Shown piece after piece: positions 12,701 to 20,629 of a stretch of DNA of 64,000 nt. Within the stretch, counting starts at the first letter, position 1. Each line of letters begins with the position of its first letter. Origin of the DNA: Leguminivora glycinivorella. Taxonomy: Eukaryota; Arthropoda; Insecta; Lepidoptera; Tortricidae. The position numbers were made by a program, and so were the translations under genes. The notes beneath the pieces were generated by a model. That model ran no database searches. It had not been told where the DNA came from and was given only the letters and a program-made list of their open reading frames with translations. Location of the stretch: positions 9,747,706 through 9,811,705 of the forward strand of contig NC_062992.1 of the NCBI RefSeq assembly GCF_023078275.1, in the 5' to 3' direction.

Positions 12701-15108
12701 AGTTTCGGTTTCGGCCGAAACTTTACGGTTTCAGTCAGAAAACATGTTTAGGTCTGACACTATTAATTAATAATTATATCTGTCTGTTTGTGTGTAGGTT
12801 CGTGTTAAAACCCCAGCGCGAGGGCGGCGGCAACAACCTGTACGGAGCCGACGTCCGCGAAGCGCTACTCAAGATGAGACACAGCCGGGAGCGAGCCGCG
12901 TACATCCTCATGGAACGGATATTACCACCACTGGTCAGTTTATACATTTTTTAGTAGTCAACTAGGAACCCTTATTCGATTCAAATGACTTTTCAGTAAG
13001 TTGACAGACATCGTATATTTGTTTAAGCGCCTTCTTGTATACATAGAGCCTAATCGATTCAACCAATTCGAAATTAATCGTTAGATTTGGCAAACGATAC
13101 GTATTTAGCCACAACTTCAAAACAAAGGTGTCGAAAATGTGAACTTACATGACCGGGACAATATGGAGCCTGGCGGGTCGTTGTTTGCGAAAGTGTTATC
13201 TTCTCTTCTTCTTCTCAGCATATTAGCGTCCACTGCTGAACATATGCCTCTTTCATGGATTTCCATTCTGTTCTATAAGCGGCGGTTCTGTGCCAGGTCG
13301 GCCCTGCCGTCTTTTTGATATTGTCCGACCATCTGGCTCGTGGTTTCCCGTCACCTCGGCTTCGGAAAGTGTTATAATGTGGTGTTATAGCCTTGACTAC
13401 GGTACCCTAAAATGGTGTATTCTTCCAGGTTTCCGGATACGTGGTCCGCCCGGGCGGGCCAGTGCCACCGCCGCTCACGGACCTGGTCTCCGAGCTCGGT
13501 ATCTTCGGCGTCATTATCGGGTAACTAAGTAACTATATATACTTACACTTATCACTAGTGATTTTTCTCTCCTGCGGCTGTTAAGCGTCAAATTCCAGTT
13601 ACCGGCTCCGTCGAACCACAGTACAATAAAGAATAAATAAATATTGAGAACACCTTACACAGATCAACTTAGCCCCGAACTAAGCAAAACTTGTACTATG
13701 GGTGCTAAGCGGCGATATACATACTTAAATAGATAAATACACACTTATATTATATACATAGAAAACATCCATGACTCAGGAACAAATATCTGTGCTCATC
13801 ACACAAATAAATGCCCTTACCGGGATTCGAACCCAGGACCGCGGCTTAGCAAGTAGGGTCACTACCGACTGAGCCAGACCGGTCGTCAAATAAAGAATAC
13901 TATCATACAGTATGGCCACTCCCTGCTTCCCGCTGAAAGTGACAGCCATCCGCTCTCGTTTACCTCACAGTTACCGCCTGTACCACGCGACCAGTCGACC
14001 TGTCGACTCACTCATACAAGCATGGTACGCGTTCTCCTACACGAGCTTAGCCTGTGTACGTGCGTAGGGACGCGCTTCTTTTATATATTTGATCCTAGGA
14101 CATGCTCCCGGTATTTCCCGGTTCTTGTCTTCCCGGGAAATCCCGGTAATTTTATGGAGGCGAAAGAACCGGGACTAAACTGCTCCCGGTTCTTTTCAAA
14201 ATATACGATTTATTCATATTTTAAATTGTATCTTCATTAGGATTGGTGCGATGGCATTTTTAGTATTTGTAAATAATTAGTAAAGTTGAATCTAACGAGA
14301 TAAACATGATATTTATCGCAAATAGTGCAATTTGCAACATTGCTTGAAACCATGGTACCGAACCGCTCCGGTTCTGCATGCTATTTGATCTCCATTGTCC
14401 AAAGTGTGGTCGAACAGAAAAATAGACATAGACTAAAATATATATGTACTTATAGTCTCCATGGCCAGTAAACAAGAAAGCCTCAGATCACATGTTTGTC
14501 GACTTCGGCTCCGCCTCAGCAGACAATTAGATTTTATCTGAGACATTTCTTACTTTACTGACCTAGGTTTGTTCCTAGTTTGTGACCTAGGTTCTTTACT
14601 GATCTACTATTGTATTTCATCTGTAATTGATGATTTTGATTGTCACCTGACCATTTTTTTATACCACGTCGGTGGCAAACAGGTATACGGCCCGCCTGAT
14701 GGAAAGCGGTCACCGTAACCTGTGGACGCCTGCAACTCAAGGGGTGTCACATGCGCGTTGCCGACCCATTAGAAACTTGTACACTCCTTTTTTGAAGAAC
14801 CCCATACTGTAGTTTATCGGGAATACCTCGACAGAAAAAAAAACACAAAAATAAACAAGTGGCTTGATAAATTTAGGGGGGTTACTGACAATAAATCTGG
14901 CAATAAATGACACTTTTATATTACATTAATCGACTGTGATTATTTTTAATTATTTACATTGCTAAATTCTTGTTTCAGATCAAAAAACAAAATCTACAGC
15001 AACCGGCAGGTAGGGCACATGCTCCGTACAAAACTAGCGGATGCCGACGAAGGTGGGGTCGCAGCCGGTCTGGGAGCTCTCGACTCACCGTATCTACTAG
15101 ACTTGTAA
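2488..15108 (+). CDS. GSS: Glutathione synthetase, C-terminal 361 residues in ten exons
   Basis: Glutathione synthetase joins gamma-glutamylcysteine to glycine with ATP, the last step of glutathione synthesis, in the cytosol. Exons by splice site and phase: 2488-2621, 7553-7595, 8289-8459, 8956-9023, 10119-10223, 10944-11038, 11571-11682, 12798-12933, 13429-13520, 14979-15108 (TAA 15106-15108). All introns are GT-AG and all phases join. Exon 1 encodes 'GLFRSDYLM' and 'KQVEFNTIASSFG'; the sixth 'QLAGTKKVQQAL'; the eighth the glycine-rich ATP-binding stretch 'FVLKPQREGGGNNLYG'; the ninth 'SELGIFGV'; the last 'VGHMLRTK' and the GGVAAG loop. These follow the eukaryotic ATP-grasp GSS family in order. 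The family is about 470-490 residues, so roughly 115-120 N-terminal residues lie outside the window. The introns are full of repeats. The end of the last exon and part of the third are duplicated nearby. The family call is secure. Confidence 0.96.
2622..4795 (+). other. GSS intron, left part: nothing recognisable
   Basis: This is AT-rich intron between exons at 2488-2621 and 7553-7595. A 20-bp 'gagataatatctcgtcgata' palindromic patch lies near 3436-3456. The short ORFs between 3464 and 3998 overlap on both strands and have no recognisable domain. Confidence 0.6.
4796..5065. mobile_element. MITE with TTTAACCGACTTCAA-type inverted ends
   Basis: The left end reads 'tttaaccgacttcaa' and the right end 'tttgaagtcggttaaaa', in inverted orientation about 270 bp apart, with no ORF between. 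This end sequence is very common in Lepidoptera. A related fragment is at about 54290-54340. Confidence 0.7.
5360..5740. other. Dense cluster of TGTCA/TGACA motifs in a GSS intron
   Basis: The pentamer TGTCA or its complement TGACA occurs repeatedly in both orientations, for example in 'ttgtcatctgtcattgtcat' near 5609 and 'tgtcagatgacaattctc' near 5707. No gene or repeat boundary explains it. TGACA is the core bound by TALE homeodomain proteins, but function here is only conjecture. Confidence 0.4.
5812..5943. repeat. Hairpin repeat with arms of about 38 bp
   Basis: The left arm contains 'cttaatttcaaacttgggta' and 'tccattctgc'; the right arm contains 'gcagaatgga' and 'acccaagtttgaaattaag'. 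The arms are nearly perfect inverted copies around a loop of about 55 bp. It is probably a small MITE; a transcribed hairpin is possible. Confidence 0.65.
6386..6653. mobile_element. Tc1/mariner-like MITE with TA target duplication
   Basis: Long inverted ends start 'tacagtatgtaaac' and finish 'gtttacatactgta'. The homology continues inward through 'gaaaaccatttactg' and 'acttttactatggga'. TA dinucleotides flank both ends (6384-6385 and 6654-6655). The element is 268 bp and has no ORF. Size, TA duplication and long inverted ends fit a Tc1/mariner-type MITE. Confidence 0.7.
7318..7436. repeat. Long hairpin repeat, arms of about 50 bp
   Basis: The left arm starts 'ggcccagccacgacattggt' and the right arm ends with its complement, separated by about 15 bp of AT-rich loop. 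Near-perfect pairing covers most of the 119 bp. It starts inside what looks like a SINE head fragment ('tccggattgaaagtcgcacg', 7291-7310). It ends about 115 bp before the 43-bp second visible GSS exon. Confidence 0.7.
8490..8745. repeat. Interspersed repeat related to the 62282-62984 element
   Basis: The segment near 8700-8735 ('gatcgaaagggctcgtgatt') matches the end of the inverted-repeat element at 62282-62984 ('gatcgaaagagctctcgatt'). The middle has short inverted 'ttccacttcgttac' and 'gttacaaagtggaa' pieces. It looks like a degraded member of the same family. Confidence 0.45.
8774..8832 (+). pseudogene. Decayed duplicate of the third visible GSS exon
   Basis: The segment with 'catagaggtctacggtatat' and 'ggctaagtggctctgttgg' lines up with the exon segment 'catagaggcctacgacctct' and 'ggttcagtggccctgttcg' (near 8329-8381). 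The copy has an in-frame stop (taa where the exon has tca) and no intact splice sites. It sits about 320 bp downstream of the exon it resembles. Confidence 0.5.
9242..10009 (+). mobile_element. 5'-truncated jockey/CR1-type non-LTR retrotransposon
   Basis: The open frame 9290-9583 encodes about 97 residues with 'SESFTVRAVQLWNKLP' and 'ASLKRN', typical of the extreme C-terminus of jockey/CR1-type reverse transcriptase proteins. The rest of the polymerase is missing. A TA microsatellite (9640-9718) interrupts the 3' region. The tail has 'acaataaagtgtttacatac' and ends in TACA repeats near 10009. It lies in the GSS intron between the exons at 8956 and 10119. A 33-bp direct duplication (about 9190-9247) lies just before it. 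Confidence 0.75.
9640..9718. repeat. (TA)n microsatellite
   Basis: About 38 TA units in a row lie inside the truncated non-LTR element, in its 3' non-coding part. Confidence 0.95.
10224..10943 (+). other. GSS intron: nothing recognisable
   Basis: This is AT-rich intron between exons 10119-10223 and 10944-11038. I see no repeat boundary or hidden exon. The antisense ORF at 10579-10851 has no recognisable content. Confidence 0.6.
11165..11520 (-). repeat. Antisense SINE split by a Helitron-like insertion
   Basis: The antisense SINE body ('gactgagtcccacagtag' ... 'acaacgatatataaaata') stops at 11249 and resumes at 11421 ('tatggatgcaattacatag' ... 'gggattcgaaccca'). The two halves belong to the same family as the SINE at 2200. 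The gap is exactly the element at 11250-11420. Confidence 0.75.
11250..11420 (-). mobile_element. Non-autonomous Helitron-like element inside a SINE
   Basis: Read on the - strand, the element ends with a short hairpin (ccgcggagccgcgg), then 'gcaaaag' and CTAG. This is the classic Helitron 3' end: hairpin plus CTRR. It has no target duplication, and it splits a SINE between A and T, as Helitrons do. It has no ORF of its own. The body ('aaaaagtagcctatta', 'acggacaaacaaacag') is abundant in Lepidoptera. Confidence 0.75.
11800..12010. repeat. Degenerate interspersed repeat
   Basis: The stretch with 'tttgtctgtctgtgtcatcg' and 'gaacagatgaaccgattta' resembles a common lepidopteran repeat with short GTCT runs. 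Boundaries are not clear. Confidence 0.4.
12386..12770. mobile_element. Inverted-terminal-repeat element with TTTCGGTTTCGGCC repeats
   Basis: The left edge 'ttaattaatagtg' is the inverted copy of the right edge 'cactattaattaa'. The interior has the repeated motif 'ggtttcggccgaaac' near both ends, on opposite strands. At 385 bp without an ORF it looks like a MITE. Part of the edge may be target duplication, so the superfamily is left open. Confidence 0.55.
13200..13395. repeat. Fragment of a common lepidopteran non-LTR-derived repeat
   Basis: The motif 'gcgtccactgctgaacatat' followed by 'gcggttctgtgccaggtc' is a frequent lepidopteran repeat core. A related fragment is at 47862-47998. It lies in the GSS intron between exons 12798-12933 and 13429-13520. 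Confidence 0.5.
13641..13888 (-). repeat. Antisense tRNA-derived SINE
   Basis: In reverse the head reads 'gacgaccggtctggctcag' with B-box 'gggttcgaatcccgg', and the body contains 'gtgtgatgagcacagatat'. The 3' region 'gatcaacttagccccgaac' matches the copy at 51876-52139, so those two form one subfamily. Confidence 0.8.
14090..14430. repeat. Repeat rich in CCCGGTTCTT/CCGGGA motifs
   Basis: The block 'ctcccggtatttcccggttc' through 'gaaccgggactaaactgctc' has many direct and inverted CCCGGT/ACCGGG motifs. A further 'gaaccgctccggttctg' lies near 14360. It resembles an AT/GC-patchy MITE, but no clear ends or duplication are visible. Confidence 0.35.
14652..14790. repeat. Common lepidopteran repeat (ACCACGTCGGTGGCAAAC type)
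   Basis: The sequence 'taccacgtcggtggcaaac' followed by 'ggcccgcctgatgg', 'gcggtcaccgtaacctgtgg' and 'gcgcgttgccgaccc' is a very frequent lepidopteran repeat. Shorter relatives are at 60055-60128 and 62150-62230. It sits in the last GSS intron. Confidence 0.6.
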
Positions 15109-15625
15109 CTTACCTTACCTTACTGTAACCATGGAAACTGATAAGTTACAAGCTCGAAGGCGGGATCGGAGCCGGTCTGGGAGCTCTCGACTCACCATAC
15201 TTACTCAACTTGTAACTTACCTCACCTAACTGTTACCATAGCAACCGGCAAGTAAGGCACATGCTGCAGACAAAGTTGGCCTTAAGGATCGACTCGCCGA
15301 ACCTACTCTACTTGTAACACACCTTACCTTAGCTGACTGTAACCATTAGCAAAGGGTAAGTAAGATCTCATCACAAGATACGAACTAAACTTACCTCGGG
15401 GCTCTTGATCACCGTATCTACTCGACTTGTAACTTACCTACTGTAACCATAGCAACCGGCAAACACAAGCGAGCGAAGCTCACTTTAGGGCTTAACTTGC
15501 CGTACCTACTCCACTTGTAACTTACCTTACTGTAACTATAGCAACCGGCAAGAATATGCTGTGAACGAAGCTCAATTTGGGACTCTAGACTCGTCGTGCA
15601 CCTGGCTGTAACCATGGCAACCGGC
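15109..15625 (+). repeat. Decayed tandem copies of the end of the last GSS exon
   Basis: Immediately after the GSS stop the sequence repeats the end of the coding exon plus a short 3' flank, in about five degenerate units of 87-115 bp. The marker 'cttgtaact(t)acc' recurs near 15103, 15208, 15310, 15425 and 15512. The first copy still reads 'gagccggtctgggagctctc' and ends with a stop in the same place as the gene. Later copies keep 'agcaaccggcaagtaaggca' and 'gactcgccgaacctactcta'. No copy has the full exon or its splice acceptor, so they are untranslated, within the 3' UTR. Confidence 0.8.
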
Positions 15626-16014
15626 GACTAGGTATCTTCGGACTTAGTTCCCTGATACTGACGAGAACGGGGTCAGAAATCAGAAGTATTGACTTTATTT
15701 TGTTACTTGTATTTAATTTGGGACCCCTAGGTTGAATATCGTGTAGCAAACTTTCGCTATTTAGAGCTAATATTTTAACTCTGTCATAATGTTTACCATG
15801 GACAACATTACGTTTCGTTCTTCACATTAAACTATTTACTTGACTGACACTGACACGACATATGTCGAAAACCGTAATGATAGCATTTTGCAAAGAGGTT
15901 ATGAGTCAAGGGTCGATTAGATATGACATTTCATGTCTTAACTTGACTATAACTTGACATTGAACATTATTGCACTAAAGTGTCGACCTTATTGCATTAT
16001 GTGTGTTGTGTCGG

Positions 16015-16020
16015 AATAAA
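16015..16020 (+). terminator. Candidate GSS polyadenylation signal
   Basis: An AATAAA lies about 0.9 kb after the GSS stop and is followed by a T-rich TTTAATTTAATTT run. It is the first well-placed signal I see in the 3' UTR. Not proven. Confidence 0.35.
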
Positions 16021-16344
16021 TTAATTTTAATTTAATTTAATTTAATTATGAATGTTCTAATAACATTTAACGGAAATGGGTCACAAATGAATGCTCGTGA
16101 CTGTACCTACGGTTCACCTTGGCCTGACGATTCAATACATAACTAAGGAAGAAGGAAAGAACCCTGAAGCTACATACGTTTATTACGTAGATAAGAGCCG
16201 TAAGAGGTACCTTTAGTAGTAGATCATTTTTAATTGGAAACTGTGATCTCGTCGTTCAGCTGACTAGTGGAAACTTGCAAAGTGAAAATTATACTTTTGG
16301 CCGAATAAAGTTGCCCAAGGAATGTGCCGTTGCTATTGACACCA

Positions 16345-16815
16345 AGTATTTATGAGTGTAAAATATTTTTTATGAATGAAAAAAACATGCACATACCAGT
16401 ATTGCTATTACCATCAAATGTATGTGTATAAAATATTTTTTTATGAATGAAAGAACATGCACATACCAGTATTGCCATCAAATGTGTGTAAAATATTTAT
16501 GAATGAAAAACATGCACATACCAGTATTGCTACGTATTGCCATCAAATGTATGTGTGTAAATTTTTTTTTTATGAATGAAAAAACATGCACATACCAGTA
16601 TGTATTGCAGTGCTATTGCCATCAAAGGTGTGTAATTTTTATTAATGAAATTAACATGCACATACCAGTATTGCTATGGCCATCAAATGAATGTGCAAAA
16701 AAATTTTTTTATGAATGAAAAACATGCACATACCATTATGTATTGCCATCCAATGTAGGTGTGTAAAATATTTTTTACGAATGAAAAACATGAACATACC
16801 AGTATTGCCAGTTGG
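16345..16815. repeat. Minisatellite, about seven units of 65-70 bp
   Basis: The unit contains 'tttatgaatgaaaaa', then 'catgcacataccagtattgc', then 'gccatcaaatgtatgtg'. It recurs near 16385, 16453, 16508, 16583, 16651, 16722 and 16786 with small indels in the T-runs. Copies diverge modestly. The ORFs here are shadows of the repeat. Confidence 0.85.
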
Positions 16816-17000
16816 GATAAAAAAAAAATGTAAAACTTGCCGATGTCGCAATATTGTTTGAATTTCAGATACCGCATTTTTTATCTTTTACTTGGGAATA
16901 TTTTTATTCTGTATTAGAATTACATTCCAAAGATTTTTTTATTATTATTTTATCATGAAATAATTAATGGGTTTGTACAGTAAACTTAATGTAAATAAAT

Positions 17001-18895
17001 TGTCACGTATAACGTGAATATTTAGTAACGCATGCTCAATAAGTTATTTGTTGCCTTGGATTATAAACTTTTTTTGTCTGTCAAATATACCTACTTACGC
17101 TCACTTAATTATGTATACAGTTTCAAACTTATCTTCGTACTATATCTACTCATTAATATTATAGGTACTAAAATAATTCAACGCACAGACAGATTTCCTA
17201 CGCTGTGCTAGGTATTTTATATATACGTACGGCGGACCGGTCGGGCCACTGGCCACCTCGCCCTTCCGCCGCGCACCGCGCGGCACCCCGCTCTCGCGGC
17301 CGCTGCGGCCCGCCGACATTCCGCTCCCAGTCTTACCGCGCACCAGCTGTGCGCCCGAGCGTAAGACCTTGTCCGCGGAGCGATCGCTACTGTGTGGACG
17401 TAATCCATATTTTAATTAAAATTAAGTATTTGATAAATTCTGTGAATCCCATACTGGGTAAGTGTTGCATTAATCATTTTATCCTGCTTACGTTTTGTTA
17501 ATTACTGCATTAACTAGATCATAGAACATAGCAACTCAGAAATACCGTTATCTGCACCTTGTACTTTCTTTGTTCACATTGAACACGTGTTAATTTTGCA
17601 AGCCCATCCATACATTTTGATCATTTCATTAAAATTTCTTATTGTTTTATAGTGGGAATCATTTAATTAATGTGAATTATTAGTATTGTAGAAATAATCC
17701 TATTTTCATTAGTCTAGACTGTAATTGCATACTTACATAGTAATGGGCTTATGCTTCTACTACCTATCATACATTTCTATTTCTTTCTCTTCCGCTTTAC
17801 TTTCACGATATGATTTTATCTGTTAACATTCTGTTTGCCTTTGCTTATAAATAATACCTAAAATATGCTACAGCGCTCCTTATGAAAAATAAACTATAAA
17901 TGTTATTCGCTTAATTTGCTACATATTCAGGTGTTATTTATAAGGAGAGGTTTCTTCTTTATGCTATTCTTTTTATTTTAATCACGCTGCCTTCTTCTTG
18001 TAATGTTACGAGAATCTGATTTTGCTACCACAGAACACTAGCGTTATCTGCGGATTTGCTTGCACAATTGTTTTTTTTTAATTATTATTTTTTTAATGTT
18101 AATACTTACTAATAGAATTCGTTTCGACATGTTACTATGGCATAATTGCTTGAATCTGATTCTCGTTTCACCGCCTCGCTTTCCATGTACCTGGACTGCC
18201 CATCACACTAAATGATTGCTACGTTGTAAATAATACCCACCCCTGCTGGTGCAATAGCGTGTGATGGTTAGCAGTCCCGGCCGGATTTTTAAACACACGC
18301 CTAACCTATGCTATTGGACGCGTTCCAGGAACTCCCTACGGGGTCGGCACGTGGCCGTCTTGACCTTGGGCTTTGGAAGGCCTATGTGACCACCTCGATG
18401 GCAAGGCTACCATCGACAGCTACCACCGCGTCGGCCTAGGACGACCTCGACCTTGACCTTGGATGACCTTGACCGTGGATGACCTTGACCTCGACTTCCT
18501 TCGCTTCTGGACGCCAGTCAAACTCAACCACGCTACGCACAGCCGAGGGACGTGTGGTATTATACAAGGACACCGACCAGTTCTCCGGTAGTCAGACCCA
18601 GAATCTAGGCTCAGAACCCACTATCTTGAGTTAGGCTTTGTTGGATTAATTAAGAATAAATTTAATATTACTTAAAACTTAACTACTTAATTGCTAGACT
18701 TAAAACTATTAATATCCTACATCTTAGTATTTTAGACTTAAAGGCTAGACTTTAAATATAAATCGGAAACCTAGACACATAGTAGATATACCTTGTACGT
18801 TTTAATAGATAAATAAATTGTTATTTAACTTTGTATTTCTTGCTTATTATGTCCCTATAGTATTTTCCTATTAGGTAAAATAATCGTAGGTGACA
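17001..18895 (+). repeat. 5' LTR of the Gypsy element
   Basis: It starts TGTCACG and ends GGTGACA, giving short inverted LTR tips. A GC-rich block (17229-17400) lies in otherwise AT-rich sequence. Near 18448-18490 there are repeated TGACCTT motifs, and near 18810-18830 an AATAAA-containing stretch that may serve in 3'-end formation. The overlapping ORFs in the GC-rich block are repeated unchanged in the 3' LTR and are not considered genes. Confidence 0.95.
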
Positions 18896-18897
18896 GT

Positions 18898-18908
18898 TGG
18901 CGCCCAAC
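18898..18908 (+). other. Primer binding site (tRNA-Lys-like)
   Basis: TGGCGCCCAAC starts two bases after the LTR end. It complements the CCA-tailed 3' end of tRNA-Lys, a primer known in gypsy-type elements. The match appears to stop after 11 bases. Confidence 0.75.
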
Positions 18909-19168
18909 TGTTTGTTTTAGATTTTGGGTCTACTGGAGGGCTGGTAAGTTTCCTTTTCTATCAGCATTATTGGTGTCGGTGTGTGCATGTCGCAGATTAG
19001 AAGTTAAGTAGTTAAATTAGGTTCACTTTAGTTAAGCGTAGTTAGGCGTTGTTGTTAATAGTCCGTTACTTATAGTAATCTTTCCTCAAACTAAAAAAAA
19101 AACTAGATTGATTCTTGCAACACTTATCTAGAATTTATTATAAAAATATACAGCTTTTAGAACTCAAA

Positions 19169-20629
19169 ATGTCTCACCCGATCAAGTACTTACAGTTGAC
19201 TAAGACAGAATTGATTTATGAAGTAAAAATTCGCGCTGAGGAACCTAAAGAAAAAGTAGAGGAGTTAAGGCAACAAATATCTAAGCTTGCTATTAGATTT
19301 CCATCTGAAGAAGTACTCGATTCTTGCTATGATTTTGATGACGACATCGCCGGTGTGAAACACACTCTAGCTAAAGCAGCAATTAATGTAGCTTGCCTTA
19401 AGCAAGACCCACAACAAAGGAGTTTACTCGAACGCACTCAAACATTCCTTAACCATATACACCACAGGCTTAACAGAATTTGTTCACCTGACGCCTCACC
19501 CGAAAAATCGGCTTTGCTAAATGAAACCAAACAGTTTTACAACGATCAATGGTCGTCCTTCCAGGAAATCTTAGCGTCCCTGCCTCAGGGTGACGCTCAA
19601 CCGACTGCTGCCCCCAAACGCAATAAAGCATTAGCAACCTCTAACCTTACCTCCCAGGACAACTTCACCGACGACTCCAGCGAACTTAACACGAACGCTG
19701 ATATCTCAAATCCAGAGGGTGCAAATAATTATAATATCAAGGTTACTTGTGACCGTGGTCTAAGCTCCGATATATCAAAACTTAAATATGACGGTAAATC
19801 TTGCGTTCGGGCTTTTATTGCACGCGCTAAAGAGTTCCGTCTTGCTAAAGATGTCACTGACAAGAAGATGCTCTCATTGGCTACGGAAATATTTACAGGG
19901 GATGCCTTACACTGGTTCCGCAGTGTTAAGGAAACTGTTCATTCATGGGAGGACTTGCTGAACATGCTAAAGAGCGATTTTGACGTTGCCAATTTTGATT
20001 ATCTCATGCGCAGGGAAATTAGTAACCGTAGTCAGGGCCCCTCTGAGTCAATCACTGTCTACCTAGCGATCATGCATGGCATGTTTAGTAGGCTGGACGC
20101 AATGCCAAGTGAGAGAGAACGCCTTGAGATCATTTTGCACAATATACGTCCTTGTTATTCGAGCGTACTTGCTACTTGTCCCAACTTGAACTCACTCACT
20201 GAATTACGCACGCTCTGTAGGAACTACGAACAAATAAAGGCTCGATCTGATAATTTTAAGGAACCACCTGCGGTCTCTTCGTCTACCTTAGCACCCGAGT
20301 ACTGCTACCAGCCTAGAAAGGACGCTATAAAGAGTAGCTCAAAGGCCGGTTCCGCCAACTACCAGGCCACTCCGAACTATTCGCAAACTTTTTCTAAGCC
20401 TAGCTTTAGTAAATTTCAGAATGTCTCAGCTATTGCGGAAAACAAATATTGCTACCGTTGCCGTGTCAATTCTCATTCAATGAGAGAATGTACAGCAGAG
20501 CGTACCATTCTTTGTTTTAAGTGTGGCCTTCAAGGTTTCCGTTTTCCTGATTGTCCACAGTGTCACCCCTCAAAGAAAAAGGAAACTTGTGCCATCGAAC
20601 CGCCTACCGAAACGGTTCCAAAAAACTAA
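19169..20629 (+). CDS. gag: Gypsy gag polyprotein
   Basis: Gag forms the particle that packages element RNA in the cytoplasm. The frame is open further upstream, but the first ATG is at 19169, giving 486 residues. The middle has the retrotransposon-gag capsid-like region, with 'DALHWFRSVKETVHSWEDLL' and 'YLMRREISNRSQGPSES'. The C-terminus has one good zinc knuckle, 'CYRCRVNSHSMREC' (C-x2-C-x4-H-x4-C). A second, 'CFKCGLQGFRFPDC', has phenylalanine where histidine is expected, so it may not bind zinc normally. The last codons run through a -1 frameshift heptamer right before the stop. Confidence 0.92.
   Translation: MSHPIKYLQLTKTELIYEVKIRAEEPKEKVEELRQQISKLAIRFPSEEVLDSCYDFDDDIAGVKHTLAKAAINVACLKQDPQQRSLLERTQTFLNHIHHRLNRICSPDASPEKSALLNETKQFYNDQWSSFQEILASLPQGDAQPTAAPKRNKALATSNLTSQDNFTDDSSELNTNADISNPEGANNYNIKVTCDRGLSSDISKLKYDGKSCVRAFIARAKEFRLAKDVTDKKMLSLATEIFTGDALHWFRSVKETVHSWEDLLNMLKSDFDVANFDYLMRREISNRSQGPSESITVYLAIMHGMFSRLDAMPSERERLEIILHNIRPCYSSVLATCPNLNSLTELRTLCRNYEQIKARSDNFKEPPAVSSSTLAPEYCYQPRKDAIKSSSKAGSANYQATPNYSQTFSKPSFSKFQNVSAIAENKYCYRCRVNSHSMRECTAERTILCFKCGLQGFRFPDCPQCHPSKKKETCAIEPPTETVPKN
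20620..20626 (+). promoter_or_regulatory. Programmed -1 ribosomal frameshift site A_AAA_AAC
   Basis: In the gag frame the codons are CCA AAA AAC TAA, so the heptamer A_AAA_AAC lies exactly in the zero frame and the gag stop follows directly. A one-base slip back leads into CTA AAT GAT, the pol frame, which stays open to 23841. The pol frame has no ATG near its start, so frameshifting is the simplest way to express it. I did not fold the downstream RNA. Confidence 0.85.

Noticed and set aside
16503..16877. Small ORFs in the minisatellite
   Set aside because: They repeat with the 65-70-bp unit on both strands.
17146..17501. Overlapping ORFs in the GC-rich LTR block (also 24368-24723)
   Set aside because: They lie in both LTRs, on both strands, and owe their openness to high GC; no domain is recognisable.
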